10,152 nt of DNA from Rhodoferax sp. (GCA_020048295.1 JAIFMT010000006.1:1-10152), one strand, 5' to 3'. Numbered from the stretch's first letter, positions 1 to 7,950 are shown. A program made the numbers and translations. The notes: generated by a model from the sequence alone, not told the origin.

Positions 1-3000
1 ACCTGCGCGGGCATCTGAGCCACCAGCCACTGTTTCGCAGCGCCGAAGTGCTGCCGCTGTTTGCCCGCCTGAGCCAGGCCGAGCAAGACCGGATTTTCGA
101 CAGTCACCACGGCCGGCGCATTGTGCTGGCCACCAACGTGGCCGAAACCTCGCTCACCGTGCCGGGCATCAGATACGTCATCGACGCCGGCACAGCGCGC
201 ATGAAGCGCTACAGTTTCAGAAGCAAGGTGGAGCAACTGCTGGTCGAGCCGATCAGCCAGGCCGCCGCCAACCAGCGGGCAGGGCGCTGCGGCCGTGTCG
301 CCAACGGCATCTGCATCCGCCTGTACGACGAGCAAGACTTTGCCAGCCGGGCACCGTTCACCGACCCCGAAATTCTGCGCTCCTCGCTGGCCGGCGTGAT
401 CTTGCGCATGAAGTCGCTGCGCCTGGGCGTGGTGGAAGACTTTCCGTTTTTAGAGAAACCCAGCGGCCGCGCCATTGCCGACGGTTACCAGCTGCTGGGC
501 GAACTTGGCGCGGTCGATGATGCCAACGAGCTGACGGCAACCGGCCAGGAACTGGCCAAACTGCCACTCGACCCGCGCGTCGGCCGCATGATTCTGGAGG
601 CGCGCAGCCGCCAGGCGCTCGACGAAGTGCTGGTGATTGCCAGCGCCCTGAGTGTGCAAGACGTGCGCGACCGCCCGATGGACGCGCAGCAACAAGCCGA
701 CCAGGCGCACGCCAAGTTTGACGACGAAAAGAGCGAATTCAGCGGTTACCTCAAACTCTGGAAGTGGCTGGAGACCGCGCGCGGCGGCCCGGTTCAAAAC
801 ATTGGGGGTCAGAGTCAGATTAATTCGCCAAACTCACCGAAGGAAATAATGGGGGTCAGACCCCAATTAGCCGTGCCGGGGAAAAAGCTGCCAAATAATC
901 TGACTCTGACCCCAATTAATTCACACAAGCTGTCGAATCGACAGTACGAGCAGTTGCTGCGGCAGAATTTTGTCAGCCTGCGCCGGGTGCGTGAGTGGCG
1001 CGATATTTACAGCCAGCTGCACACGGTGGTGGCCGAGCACAAGTGGCGCATCAACAGCACCCCTGCCAGTTACGAGCAGTTGCATTTGTCGATGCTGGCG
1101 GGGCTGCTGGGCAACATTGGCTGCAAGCTGGAGGCCGAAGGGGCCAGTGGCGAGTACCTGGGCGCGCGTGGCATCAAGTTTTACCCGCACCCCGGCGCGC
1201 ACCTGGTGAAAAAACCGGGCCGCTGGATTGTGGCCGCCGAGCTGGTGGAAACCACCCGCCTGTTTGGCCGGGGCATTGCGGCAATTGAGCCGCAGTGGCT
1301 CGAGCAGGTCGGCGCACATCTGTTAAAAAAGCAACTGCTCGACCCGCACTGGGAGAAAAAAGCGGCGGAAGTCAACGCGCTGGAACGTGCCACGCTGTAC
1401 GGCATCGTCATTTACAGCGGCCGGCGCGTCAACTACAGCCGGGTTGATCTGGCCGGCGCGCGCGAAATCTTCATCCGCGAGGCGCTGGTGGCCGGCCAGT
1501 GGGACACCAAACTGCCGTTTTTGGCCGCCAACCAGCGGCTGGTCAAGCAGGTGGAAGACCTGGAGCACAAGGCGCGCCGGCAAGATGTGCTGGTCGATGA
1601 CGAGCTGATCTACGCCTACTACGACCAGCAGCTGCCAGCGGACGTGTGCAGCGGCTTCAGTTTTGAAGCCTGGTACCGCGACGCAGTGCGCCTTAACCCA
1701 AAGCTGCTGCTGCTCACCCGCGAGGAGCTGATGCGCCACGAGGCCGCTGGCATCACCAGCCAGTCGTTTCCCAAAACCGTGCGGCTCGGTGGCGTTGACT
1801 GCGCTGCCGCTTATCTGCACGAGCCGGGCGACCCGAAGGACGGATTGACCGTCACCGTGCCGATTTTTGTGCTCAATCAGGTCAATGAAGAACGCTGCGA
1901 ATGGCTGGTGCCCGGCATGTTGAAGGACAAAATCCAGGCGCTGCTCAAAACCCTGCACCAGCGCCCGCGCTCGCGGCTGGTGCCGCTGGCCGAGTCGGCC
2001 CGCAAGATGGCCGAACAGTTGAACGAGCCAGCGCTGTTTGGCCACGCTTCGCTGATCGAAGCGGTGCTGAAACTGGTGCGCGCTGCCACCACGGTCGATG
2101 TGGTGCGCGCCGACATCAAGGTCGATATGCTGGCGCCGCATTTTTTCATGAACTTCCGGGTGGTCGATGAACATGGCCGCCAGATCGGGCAGGGGCGCAA
2201 CCTGGGTGCGCTCAAAGCCGAGCTGGGCGCGCGTGCGCGCGGTGCCTTTCAGGCGCTGGCCAGCCTGAAACTGACTGGCCGCGCAGCGGCTTCAGGCCAA
2301 CCCGATATTGACATGGAAAATTGTGCTCTGGCCCCTACAGGACAAGCGCTGGCAGCTACAAAAAACATGGCAATCAAACCGGCTTCAGGCCCCCAGACGG
2401 CGTTGCGCCAGAGAAATACATCAAATCAGCCTCTAGCCCAATCTGGTGAAGTGCAGGCAGCTATAGAAATTAGTGCATTGGCAGCCGCCTGGGGCAAACC
2501 CCTGACGCAGCGCCAAAAAAATACATCAAATCAGCCTGTAGTCCAATCAATACAAGCGCAGTCAGCTATTAATAGCGCAGCAGATGACAGCTCACCCAGC
2601 CGGGCCATCCACGCCAGCCCGCCCACCCCAGGGCAGCGCTACAGCGCGTGGACGTTTGGCGAGTTGCCCGAACTGCTTGAAATCCAGAAGGGCGGCCAAA
2701 CGCTGATTGGTTACCCGGCCTTGCTCGACGCCGGCGATGCGGTCACCATCGAAGTGTTTGACGAGCCCGACGTGGCCGCCGCCAAACACCGCGGCGGCCT
2801 GCGTCGCCTGTTTGCACTGCAAATTCGCGACGCGCTGAAAACCCTTGAAAAGAGTCTTCCCGAACTGCAAAAAATGGCCGTGACTTACATGCAGGTGGGT
2901 AAAGCGCTGGACGGCAATGCGGTGGGCGGCACGCTCGAAGAACTGCGCGAGCAGATTCTGCAAGTGGCGCTGGACCGCGCCTTTTTGCTTGAGCCCTTGC

Positions 3001-3506
3001 CGACCGATGCGTTCGATTTCAAGCGCCGCCTGGACGAAGGTCGCGCTCGGCTGACGCTGATCGCCACCGAAGTAGCCCGCCTGTGCGCCGTCATCCTCAG
3101 CGAATACGCGCTGGCCGCACGCAAGATCAAGGACAGCAAAGCCACCGGTGAGGCCGCCACCGATGCCGCGCAGCAACTGATGCGCCTGATGCCCAAGCGT
3201 TTTCTGGTGCAAACCCCGTGGCCCGCGCTACAGCACTTTGCCCGCTACCAGAAAGCCATCACCGCGCGACTTGATAAATACCGTGCCGACCCGGCGCGCG
3301 ACGCCGCTCGGTTGACCGAACTGCGTCCGCTGGAGCAGCGCTACTGGCGGCTGGTGGCCGAGCGCCGAGGTGTGATGGACGATCGCTTGCAAGAATTCCG
3401 CTGGCTGCTTGAAGAACTGCGCGTGAGCTTTTTTGCTCAGGAACTGCGCACGCCACAGCCAGTCAGCATCAAACGCCTGGAAAAAGCCTGGGCGCAGCTC
3501 ACCTGA
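1..3506 (+). CDS. hrpA: ATP-dependent RNA helicase HrpA (DEAH-box), 5'-truncated by the window edge
   Basis: The reading frame is open from the window edge (first full codon at 3) to TGA at 3504-3506; the real start and the N-terminal helicase lobe (Walker A, DEAH) lie upstream. HrpA proteins are cytoplasmic DEAH-box helicases; E. coli HrpA acts in mRNA processing and rescue of stalled ribosomes. Visible in order: helicase motif V (TNVAETSLT, 132-158), motif VI (QRAGRCGR, 273-296), a helical HA2-type region to about 780, an OB-fold region (about 1070-1310, including GRWIVAAELVETTRLFGR), then the long HrpA-specific C-terminal domain (DUF3418 type) ending in RWLLEELRVSFFAQEL near the stop. Two linkers are abnormally long: about 40 codons at 801-921, and about 115 codons at 2287-2635. 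Both are built from repeat DNA kept in frame. Conserved blocks on either side are intact, so the gene looks functional. It is probably unrelated in function to the signalling genes downstream. Confidence 0.96.
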   Translation, partial: LRGHLSHQPLFRSAEVLPLFARLSQAEQDRIFDSHHGRRIVLATNVAETSLTVPGIRYVIDAGTARMKRYSFRSKVEQLLVEPISQAAANQRAGRCGRVANGICIRLYDEQDFASRAPFTDPEILRSSLAGVILRMKSLRLGVVEDFPFLEKPSGRAIADGYQLLGELGAVDDANELTATGQELAKLPLDPRVGRMILEARSRQALDEVLVIASALSVQDVRDRPMDAQQQADQAHAKFDDEKSEFSGYLKLWKWLETARGGPVQNIGGQSQINSPNSPKEIMGVRPQLAVPGKKLPNNLTLTPINSHKLSNRQYEQLLRQNFVSLRRVREWRDIYSQLHTVVAEHKWRINSTPASYEQLHLSMLAGLLGNIGCKLEAEGASGEYLGARGIKFYPHPGAHLVKKPGRWIVAAELVETTRLFGRGIAAIEPQWLEQVGAHLLKKQLLDPHWEKKAAEVNALERATLYGIVIYSGRRVNYSRVDLAGAREIFIREALVAGQWDTKLPFLAANQRLVKQVEDLEHKARRQDVLVDDELIYAYYDQQLPADVCSGFSFEAWYRDAVRLNPKLLLLTREELMRHEAAGITSQSFPKTVRLGGVDCAAAYLHEPGDPKDGLTVTVPIFVLNQVNEERCEWLVPGMLKDKIQALLKTLHQRPRSRLVPLAESARKMAEQLNEPALFGHASLIEAVLKLVRAATTVDVVRADIKVDMLAPHFFMNFRVVDEHGRQIGQGRNLGALKAELGARARGAFQALASLKLTGRAAASGQPDIDMENCALAPTGQALAATKNMAIKPASGPQTALRQRNTSNQPLAQSGEVQAAIEISALAAAWGKPLTQRQKNTSNQPVVQSIQAQSAINSAADDSSPSRAIHASPPTPGQRYSAWTFGELPELLEIQKGGQTLIGYPALLDAGDAVTIEVFDEPDVAAAKHRGGLRRLFALQIRDALKTLEKSLPELQKMAVTYMQVGKALDGNAVGGTLEELREQILQVALDRAFLLEPLPTDAFDFKRRLDEGRARLTLIATEVARLCAVILSEYALAARKIKDSKATGEAATDAAQQLMRLMPKRFLVQTPWPALQHFARYQKAITARLDKYRADPARDAARLTELRPLEQRYWRLVAERRGVMDDRLQEFRWLLEELRVSFFAQELRTPQPVSIKRLEKAWAQLT
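801..921. repeat. REP-like inverted-repeat element inserted in frame in hrpA
   Basis: The left arm at 801-822 (starts ATTGGGGGTCAGAGTCAG) is matched by its reverse complement at 896-916 (ends TGACTCTGACCCCAAT), differing by one extra G in the left arm. Between them, at 847-869, lies a shorter palindrome centred on GGGGTCAGACCCC with TAAT/ATTA flanks. All three share the GGGGTCAGA core, so this is one family present in both orientations. The element reads through hrpA without a stop (codons IGGQSQINS to LTLTPINS) and separates KWLETARGG from HKLSNRQYEQL, which lie close together in E. coli-type HrpA as I recall it. The layout resembles REP doublets (REPINs) mobilised in trans by Y1-type REP-associated transposases. 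That assignment is by resemblance only; no such transposase is in the window. Confidence 0.8.
2287..2575. repeat. Three-unit, 105-bp-period repeat array inside hrpA
   Basis: Equivalent landmarks recur exactly 105 bp (35 codons) apart. CTCTGGCCC at 2326, CTCTAGCCC at 2431 and CTGTAGTCC at 2536 form one series; GGCAGCTA at 2351 and 2456, and GTCAGCTA at 2561, form a second. Units 2 and 3 also share the 19-bp block AAATACATCAAATCAGCCT (2414-2432 and 2519-2537) preceded by GCGCC. Units 1 and 2 each have CGGCTTCAGGCC upstream (2287, 2380), but 93 bp apart, so compensating indels have occurred. The protein therefore contains RQRNTSNQP and RQKNTSNQP in successive units. The core (AGCCTCTAGCCC, then AAGCGC and GGCAGCTA) is a weak inverted repeat and matches the copy at 3555-3605. 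The array occupies the linker before the conserved block YSAWTFGELPELLEI. Confidence 0.85.
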
Positions 3507-3526
3507 CACCGCCTCGACCAAACCCC

Positions 3527-3542
3527 TGGCACCATTCGCGCT
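3527..3542 (+). promoter_or_regulatory. Weak sigma-54-like promoter candidate upstream of the sensor kinase
   Basis: TGGCAC at 3527-3532 followed by GC at 3540-3541 gives the GG-N10-GC spacing of a -24/-12 element. The -12 half reads GCGCT instead of TTGCW, so only half the site is convincing. A -10-like TATACG at 3550-3555 offers an equally weak sigma-70 alternative. No terminator hairpin with a T-run is visible after hrpA. The match could easily be chance. Confidence 0.2.
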
Positions 3543-3554
3543 TGTGAGTTATAC

Positions 3555-3605
3555 GAAAAATTAGCCTCCAGCCCATATCCATCAAGCGCTACCAGCTACA
3601 AATAG
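3555..3605. repeat. Isolated copy of the AGCCTC...CAGCTA interspersed repeat, abutting the kinase start codon
   Basis: This stretch (AAATTAGCCTCCAGCCC at 3558-3574, then AAGCGCTACCAGCTACAAA at 3584-3602) aligns along its length with the three units in hrpA. It ends at the base before the ATG at 3606. In the first hrpA unit the equivalent place also reads GCTACAAA followed by an ATG, so the kinase start codon may itself derive from the repeat. The copy fills the second half of the 99-bp hrpA-kinase gap and leaves no recognisable Shine-Dalgarno sequence ahead of the start. Confidence 0.8.
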
Positions 3606-6284
3606 ATGAATATCCTGAAAATCTTGCTGCCAACCCTGCTGTGCGCTGCCTGGTTGGCGGCAGCGGCACAAACACCACCAGCGGCCGCGCCCAAGGCCAT
3701 CACCGTGGTGCTCGACGACAACTACCCGCCGTACATTTTTCGTGATGCCGACGGCCAGCTGCAAGGCATACTCAAAGACAGCTGGGCCCTGTGGCAGCAG
3801 CGCACCGGTATCCAGGTCAACTTGCAGGCGATGGACTGGCAGGCCGCGCAGCAAGTCATGAAGACCGATCAGGCCGACGTGATCGACACCATGTTCATGA
3901 CCCCGGCGCGCCTGCCCCTGTACGACTTCACGCCGCCCTATGCCAGCATCAAGGTGTCGCTGTATTTTCACCGCAGCATTGGCGGTATCGTGGATGCCCG
4001 CTCGGCGCGGGGATTCACCATTGGTGTGAAAGACGGCGATGCCTGCATCGATGTGCTGACGTCACAGGGGGTGACCGAGTTCAAGCGTTTCAGCAGCTAT
4101 TCTGCGGTGGTGGCGGCCGCTGAAACCGGTGAACTGCGGGTGTTTTGCATGGACCAGCCACCGGCCGCTTACCTGCTCAATCAGACCGGCATGGCCGACG
4201 AGTTCCGCTACACGCAGCCGATCTCGGTGGGCGAATTTCACCGCGCCGTGGGCAAGGGCAACACCGCCTTGCTGGCCACGCTGACGGCAGGCTTTGCCGC
4301 CATCAGCGAACAGCAGCTCAAGCAAATTGAGGAAAAGTGGCTGGGGCAGGCGGTCAACCATTCGCGCTATTGGCGTTATGCAGCGCAGGCCGCGCTGCTG
4401 GTTGCCGTGCTGGGGCTGGCGCTGGTGCTGTGGAACCTGATGCTGCGTCGGCGGGTGCACGAAAAAACCCGCTCGCTGACGGATTCGCTGGCGGCGCTGG
4501 AGCAGACACATGAGGTGCTGGAGCAAGCCTTGATGGAACAAAAAGCCATGCTCGACAACGACATGGTGGGTATCGTCAAAGTGGCCGACCGGCAAGTGAT
4601 ATGGGCCAACCCGGCCTTTGCCGCGATGTTTGGTTACACCCCGGACGAACTGGCCGGCCAATCGACGCGGCTTTACTACACCAGCGACGAGGCCTGGCAG
4701 AGGCTCGCCGATGCGGCGTATCCGGCGATGGCGGCGGGCAAGGTTTACCGCACCCGCTGGCAGTTTGTCCACCGCAGCGGAGCCGCCATCTGGGTGGAAC
4801 TCAGCGGCGCCATGTTGCCCGGGGAGCGGCGCGAGTCGCTGTGGATTTTTCTCGACGTCAGCGAGCAACGCAATTCAGGGCTGGCGCGGGATGAAGCCCT
4901 GACCCGGCTGCAAAAGCTGGCTGAGCGGGTGCCGGGCCTGGTTTATCAATATCTGTTGCGCCCGGATGGCAGCTCGTGTTTTCCTTTTGCCAGCGGGAAA
5001 ATCCGCGATATTTACCGCATCAGCCCGCAGGAGGCGCAGGTTGACGCTGCCGGTGTTTTTGCGGTGCTGCATCCGGCAGACTTTGGCGCCGTTGCCACCT
5101 CGATCCAGGACTCGGCCCAGCAACTGACCCCCTGGCAGCATGAGTACCGCGTCAGGTACGACGATGGCACCGTGCGCTGGCTGTTTGGCAACGCCTTGCC
5201 CGAGCGCCAGGACGACGGCAGCACACTGTGGCACGGTTTCATCACCGACATCACCGAGCGCAAGGCCGTTGACGAGCGGCTGCGCCAGTTGTCGCGCTCG
5301 GTAGAGCAGGCCCCCGTGGCGATTGTGATCACCAACCTGGACGGCAGCATTCTGTACGCCAACCCCCGCTTTACCCGCAATACCGGCTACACGCTGGACG
5401 AAGCGCTGGGTCAAAATCCGCGCATCCTGAAATCGGGCCTGACACCACCCGAGACGTATGTTGAGCTGTGGGACACCGTCAGTCAGGGCCAGGTTTGGCA
5501 AGGGGAACTGCACAACCGCAGGAAGAATGGCGAGCTCTTCATTGAGCGCGCGGTGATTGCCCCGGTGCAGGGCGTGGATGGTCAAACCACCCATTACGTG
5601 GCCGTCAAGGAAGACATTACCCAGCGCAAACAGGCCGATCTGGCACTGCAAGCGTCGCTGCAGGAAAAAGTGGCGCTACTGCACGAAGTCCACCACAGGG
5701 TCAAAAACAACCTGCAAGTCATCACCAGCCTGCTGCGGCTGGAGGCCGGGCGCAGCCAGCAGGTTGGCACCCGTGCCGTGCTTCAGGAAATGCAGGGTCG
5801 CATTCTGGCGATGGCGCTGCTGCACGAGACGCTGTACCGCAGCGACAGCTTTGCCTCGGTCGAACTCGCGGCCTATTTGAAGCAGCTGGCCACCCAGGCG
5901 TTTCGTGCCCAAAGCGGTCACGGCCTTGCAGTGCGCCTGACGTTCGAGCTGGCCCCGCTGCAGGTGGTGATGGACCAGGCCGCGCCGTGCGGGCTGCTGG
6001 TCAACGAGCTGATTTCCAACTGCCTCAAACATGCCTTTGCAGATGGCCGCGCCGGTGAAGTGCAGTTGCGGCTGCAGCCGGCTGCCGCACCCGGCGAGTG
6101 GCTGTTGACGGTTTCTGACGACGGCGTCGGGCTGCCAGCCGACTTTGAACTGCGCAGCAAACAGTCGCTGGGGCTGCAACTGGTGTCCGATCTGGTGCGC
6201 CAACTTGGTGGCACGCTGCATGTCAGCACGACTGGCGGCAGTACCTTTGGCGTGACGTTCTTGCCCACAGCAATCAAAGTCTAA
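3606..6284 (+). CDS. Membrane sensor histidine kinase: periplasmic SBP_bac_3-type sensor, three PAS domains, HisKA_2/HATPase
   Basis: This is an 892-residue hybrid sensor. Residues 1-22 look like a signal peptide (hydrophobic core LLPTLLCAAWLAAAA). Residues 32-248 match an extracellular solute-binding domain of family 3 (DDNYPPYIF; TPARLPLYDFTPPY; VFCMDQPPAAYL). R102 and D183 sit where amino-acid-binding relatives contact the carboxylate and amino groups of the ligand, so an amino acid or similar solute is plausible, though unproven. C147 and C181 could form a periplasmic disulfide. One membrane helix (about 259-280) ends in RRR. PAS domains follow at about 315-420, 436-552 and 560-675, the last two ending in DITERK and DITQRK. 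The kinase core has HHRVKNNLQ (696-704, HisKA_2 type), the N-box NELISNCLKHAF (800-811), the G1 box SDDGVGLP (837-844) and SLGLQL. It autophosphorylates on His; the single-domain receiver 113 bp downstream is the likely partner. The start is fixed by the signal peptide, although no Shine-Dalgarno is visible. Confidence 0.93.
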   Translation: MNILKILLPTLLCAAWLAAAAQTPPAAAPKAITVVLDDNYPPYIFRDADGQLQGILKDSWALWQQRTGIQVNLQAMDWQAAQQVMKTDQADVIDTMFMTPARLPLYDFTPPYASIKVSLYFHRSIGGIVDARSARGFTIGVKDGDACIDVLTSQGVTEFKRFSSYSAVVAAAETGELRVFCMDQPPAAYLLNQTGMADEFRYTQPISVGEFHRAVGKGNTALLATLTAGFAAISEQQLKQIEEKWLGQAVNHSRYWRYAAQAALLVAVLGLALVLWNLMLRRRVHEKTRSLTDSLAALEQTHEVLEQALMEQKAMLDNDMVGIVKVADRQVIWANPAFAAMFGYTPDELAGQSTRLYYTSDEAWQRLADAAYPAMAAGKVYRTRWQFVHRSGAAIWVELSGAMLPGERRESLWIFLDVSEQRNSGLARDEALTRLQKLAERVPGLVYQYLLRPDGSSCFPFASGKIRDIYRISPQEAQVDAAGVFAVLHPADFGAVATSIQDSAQQLTPWQHEYRVRYDDGTVRWLFGNALPERQDDGSTLWHGFITDITERKAVDERLRQLSRSVEQAPVAIVITNLDGSILYANPRFTRNTGYTLDEALGQNPRILKSGLTPPETYVELWDTVSQGQVWQGELHNRRKNGELFIERAVIAPVQGVDGQTTHYVAVKEDITQRKQADLALQASLQEKVALLHEVHHRVKNNLQVITSLLRLEAGRSQQVGTRAVLQEMQGRILAMALLHETLYRSDSFASVELAAYLKQLATQAFRAQSGHGLAVRLTFELAPLQVVMDQAAPCGLLVNELISNCLKHAFADGRAGEVQLRLQPAAAPGEWLLTVSDDGVGLPADFELRSKQSLGLQLVSDLVRQLGGTLHVSTTGGSTFGVTFLPTAIKV

Positions 6285-6322
6285 GCCCGCGACGCGGATT
6301 GGCGCGGCGCCGGGGTACCGTG

Positions 6323-6355
6323 ACTCAGGTGTTTTTCTGCCGCCACTCAGGTGTT
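6323..6355. repeat. Two 11-bp direct repeats in the gap before the response regulator
   Basis: ACTCAGGTGTT occurs at 6323-6333 and again at 6345-6355, a 22-bp start-to-start spacing (about two helical turns). This is the only strong pattern in the 113-bp gap at 6285-6397. The spacing would put two bound proteins on the same DNA face, so an operator is possible; a chance or slippage duplication is not excluded. A GC-rich palindrome CCGCGACGCGG (6287-6297) lies just after the kinase stop but has no T-tract, so I do not call it a terminator. Confidence 0.5.
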
Positions 6356-6397
6356 GGCCTGATACCGCCAGCAGCCGATGCGGCGTAAAGTTGCTGC

Positions 6398-6805
6398 ATG
6401 TCACTCAAAATACTGCTGGCCGATGACAACCAGACCTTTTTGACCTCGGTCAAAAGCGTGCTGACCATGTTTGCGCAGGTTCAGGTGGTGGGTGCGGCCC
6501 ACAACGGCACACAAGCGCTGGAAATGGCGCAGCGCCTGCACCCCGACCTGATGTTGCTCGACATTGTGATGCCCGGCATGACCGGCCTGGATGTGGCGCG
6601 CACCATGAAAAGCTGGCCCAAGGCGCCCAAAGTGATTTTTTTATCCCTGCACGACAACGTGTTTTACCGTGCTGCGGCACGCGAACTCGGGGCCGTGGGG
6701 CTGGTGGGCAAAGCCAATTTCGTCATTGAACTGTTGCCGGTCATTGCGGGTTTGATGGCTGAATCTCCAGAGAATGAAGTTTCGCACCAAGGTCTTGCAA
6801 CATGA
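6398..6805 (+). CDS. Single-domain response regulator (receiver only)
   Basis: This 135-residue protein is one CheY-like receiver domain with no output domain. The acidic pair is D9-D10, the phospho-acceptor is D55 in [12 protein letters not shown], the switch Ser is S83 in FLSLHD and the conserved Lys is K105 in LVGKANF. The sequence resembles NarL/FixJ-type receivers more than motility CheY, but it ends in a short tail ([15 protein letters not shown]) where the DNA-binding helix-turn-helix would begin. Stand-alone receivers usually act by protein binding, in phosphorelays or as phosphate sinks. Its position right after the HisKA_2 kinase makes it the probable phosphate acceptor of that kinase, and its 4-bp overlap with the MCP gene ties it to the chemosensory genes. 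Only a weak AAAG lies before the ATG. Confidence 0.9.
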   Translation: MSLKILLADDNQTFLTSVKSVLTMFAQVQVVGAAHNGTQALEMAQRLHPDLMLLDIVMPGMTGLDVARTMKSWPKAPKVIFLSLHDNVFYRAAARELGAVGLVGKANFVIELLPVIAGLMAESPENEVSHQGLAT

Positions 6806-7950
6806 GAAAAATCAACCCATCAACAACGGCTCTTGTCTATTGCGCAGCGCTTGGCGCAGGCGCGGCGCTGGCCGTATTGCTGGCCGGTGGCCTGACACTG
6901 CTGGCGGCAGGGCTGGCGCTGCTGCTGCTGCTGGCCGGGTTTGGCCTAGGCTGGCACCTGGCCGGCCTGTACCGCAGCCAGGGTGCGGTGCTGAGCGGCT
7001 TTTTGCAACGCCAGACCAGCTTTGCCAACGCCGTGATTCCGGTTTGGCGGCGGCATTTCGAGTCTTCCATTGAGCAGATGGAGAGCGCCGTCAACCAGCT
7101 CTCAGAGCGCTTTGGCGGCATTGTTGACAAGCTCGATGTGGCCTTGCACACCGCCAGCCAGCAAACCGACAGCATTGAAAACAAGGGCAGTGTGGTGGCG
7201 GTGTTCAGCCAGAGTGAGCAAGACCTGAACGCTTTGGTGACGACCCAGCAAGCCTCCATGAGCAACATGGAAGCCATGCTGGCCAAAGTGCAGGGGCTGG
7301 ATCGCTTTGTGGCCGAACTGCACGACATGGCCGCCGACGTGGCGCGCATTGCGCAGCAAACCAACCTGTTGGCGCTCAACGCGGCGATTGAAGCCGCCCG
7401 CGCCGGTGAGCTGGGTCGCGGGTTTGCCGTGGTGGCCAAGGAATTTCGCATGTTGTCCAACCAGTCGGGCGAAACTGGCCGCAAGATTGCCGAAAAAGTG
7501 GGCGTCATCAGCGCCGCCATTGTCGATACCTGCACCGTGGTGCGCGAAGCAGTGGTGGCCGAAGACAGTTCGCTCGAATCGGTGCACGGCACCATCGACC
7601 GCGTGCTGGCAGACTTCAAGGGCATTACCGAGGCGTTTCGCAATTCCAGCAATTTGCTGCAAGACGAAAGTGTGAGCATCCAGTCCGAAGTCAACAACGC
7701 GCTGGTGCAACTGCAGTTTCAGGACCGCGTCAGCCAGATCATGACGCAGGTGCTGAAAAACATGGACCAGCTGCCCGCACTGCTGCAACAGCAACACGAC
7801 GACTATGAGCAGACGCAGGTGCTGCAGCCGCTGGATGCCGAAATGGTGCTTGGCGAGCTGAAGAAGACCTATGTGATGGCCGACCAGCACATCATCCATG
7901 CCGGCGGCAAAGTCGAGCAAAAGAACACCACCGATATCAGTTTTTTCTAG
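6802..7950 (+). CDS. Methyl-accepting chemotaxis protein with two-helix membrane anchor and no visible ligand-binding domain
   Basis: This 382-residue protein begins with two hydrophobic stretches (about residues 9-28 and 31-53) separated by almost no loop, so it is a membrane hairpin without a periplasmic sensor. The rest is a cytoplasmic, mainly helical signalling domain. The diagnostic MCP hairpin tip is intact: [19 protein letters not shown] at 185-203, followed by [15 protein letters not shown]. The tip binds CheA and CheW. A further conserved block, [11 protein letters not shown] (304-314), lies near the end of the helical part, and the protein ends in DISFF after a flexible tail. The tail position recalls CheR/CheB-tethering pentapeptides, but DISFF does not fit the classic aromatic-x-x-aromatic pattern. 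ATGA overlaps the response regulator stop by 4 bp, indicating translational coupling; AAGG at 6789-6792 is a possible weak ribosome site. With no sensor domain, its input is probably cytoplasmic or from partner proteins. Confidence 0.93.
   Translation: MRKINPSTTALVYCAALGAGAALAVLLAGGLTLLAAGLALLLLLAGFGLGWHLAGLYRSQGAVLSGFLQRQTSFANAVIPVWRRHFESSIEQMESAVNQLSERFGGIVDKLDVALHTASQQTDSIENKGSVVAVFSQSEQDLNALVTTQQASMSNMEAMLAKVQGLDRFVAELHDMAADVARIAQQTNLLALNAAIEAARAGELGRGFAVVAKEFRMLSNQSGETGRKIAEKVGVISAAIVDTCTVVREAVVAEDSSLESVHGTIDRVLADFKGITEAFRNSSNLLQDESVSIQSEVNNALVQLQFQDRVSQIMTQVLKNMDQLPALLQQQHDDYEQTQVLQPLDAEMVLGELKKTYVMADQHIIHAGGKVEQKNTTDISFF

Noticed and set aside
48..50. GTG at 48 as the true start of hrpA
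   Set aside because: The same frame is open to the window edge and encodes residues typical of HrpA, and the essential ATP-binding lobe would be missing, so the start lies upstream of the window.
801..921. CRISPR-like or riboswitch-like structure in the hrpA repeat region
   Set aside because: The repeats are inverted and unequally spaced, without uniform spacers, and lie in a translated frame.
1323..2174. Reverse-strand open frame (283 codons) opposite hrpA
   Set aside because: It is a shadow of the conserved HrpA C-terminal domain and has no motif of its own.
6287..6333. Terminator after the kinase gene (GC-rich palindrome followed by a short T-run)
   Set aside because: CCGCGACGCGG leaves a one-base loop and the T-run at 6332-6336 is about 35 bp away, so it is not a rho-independent terminator.
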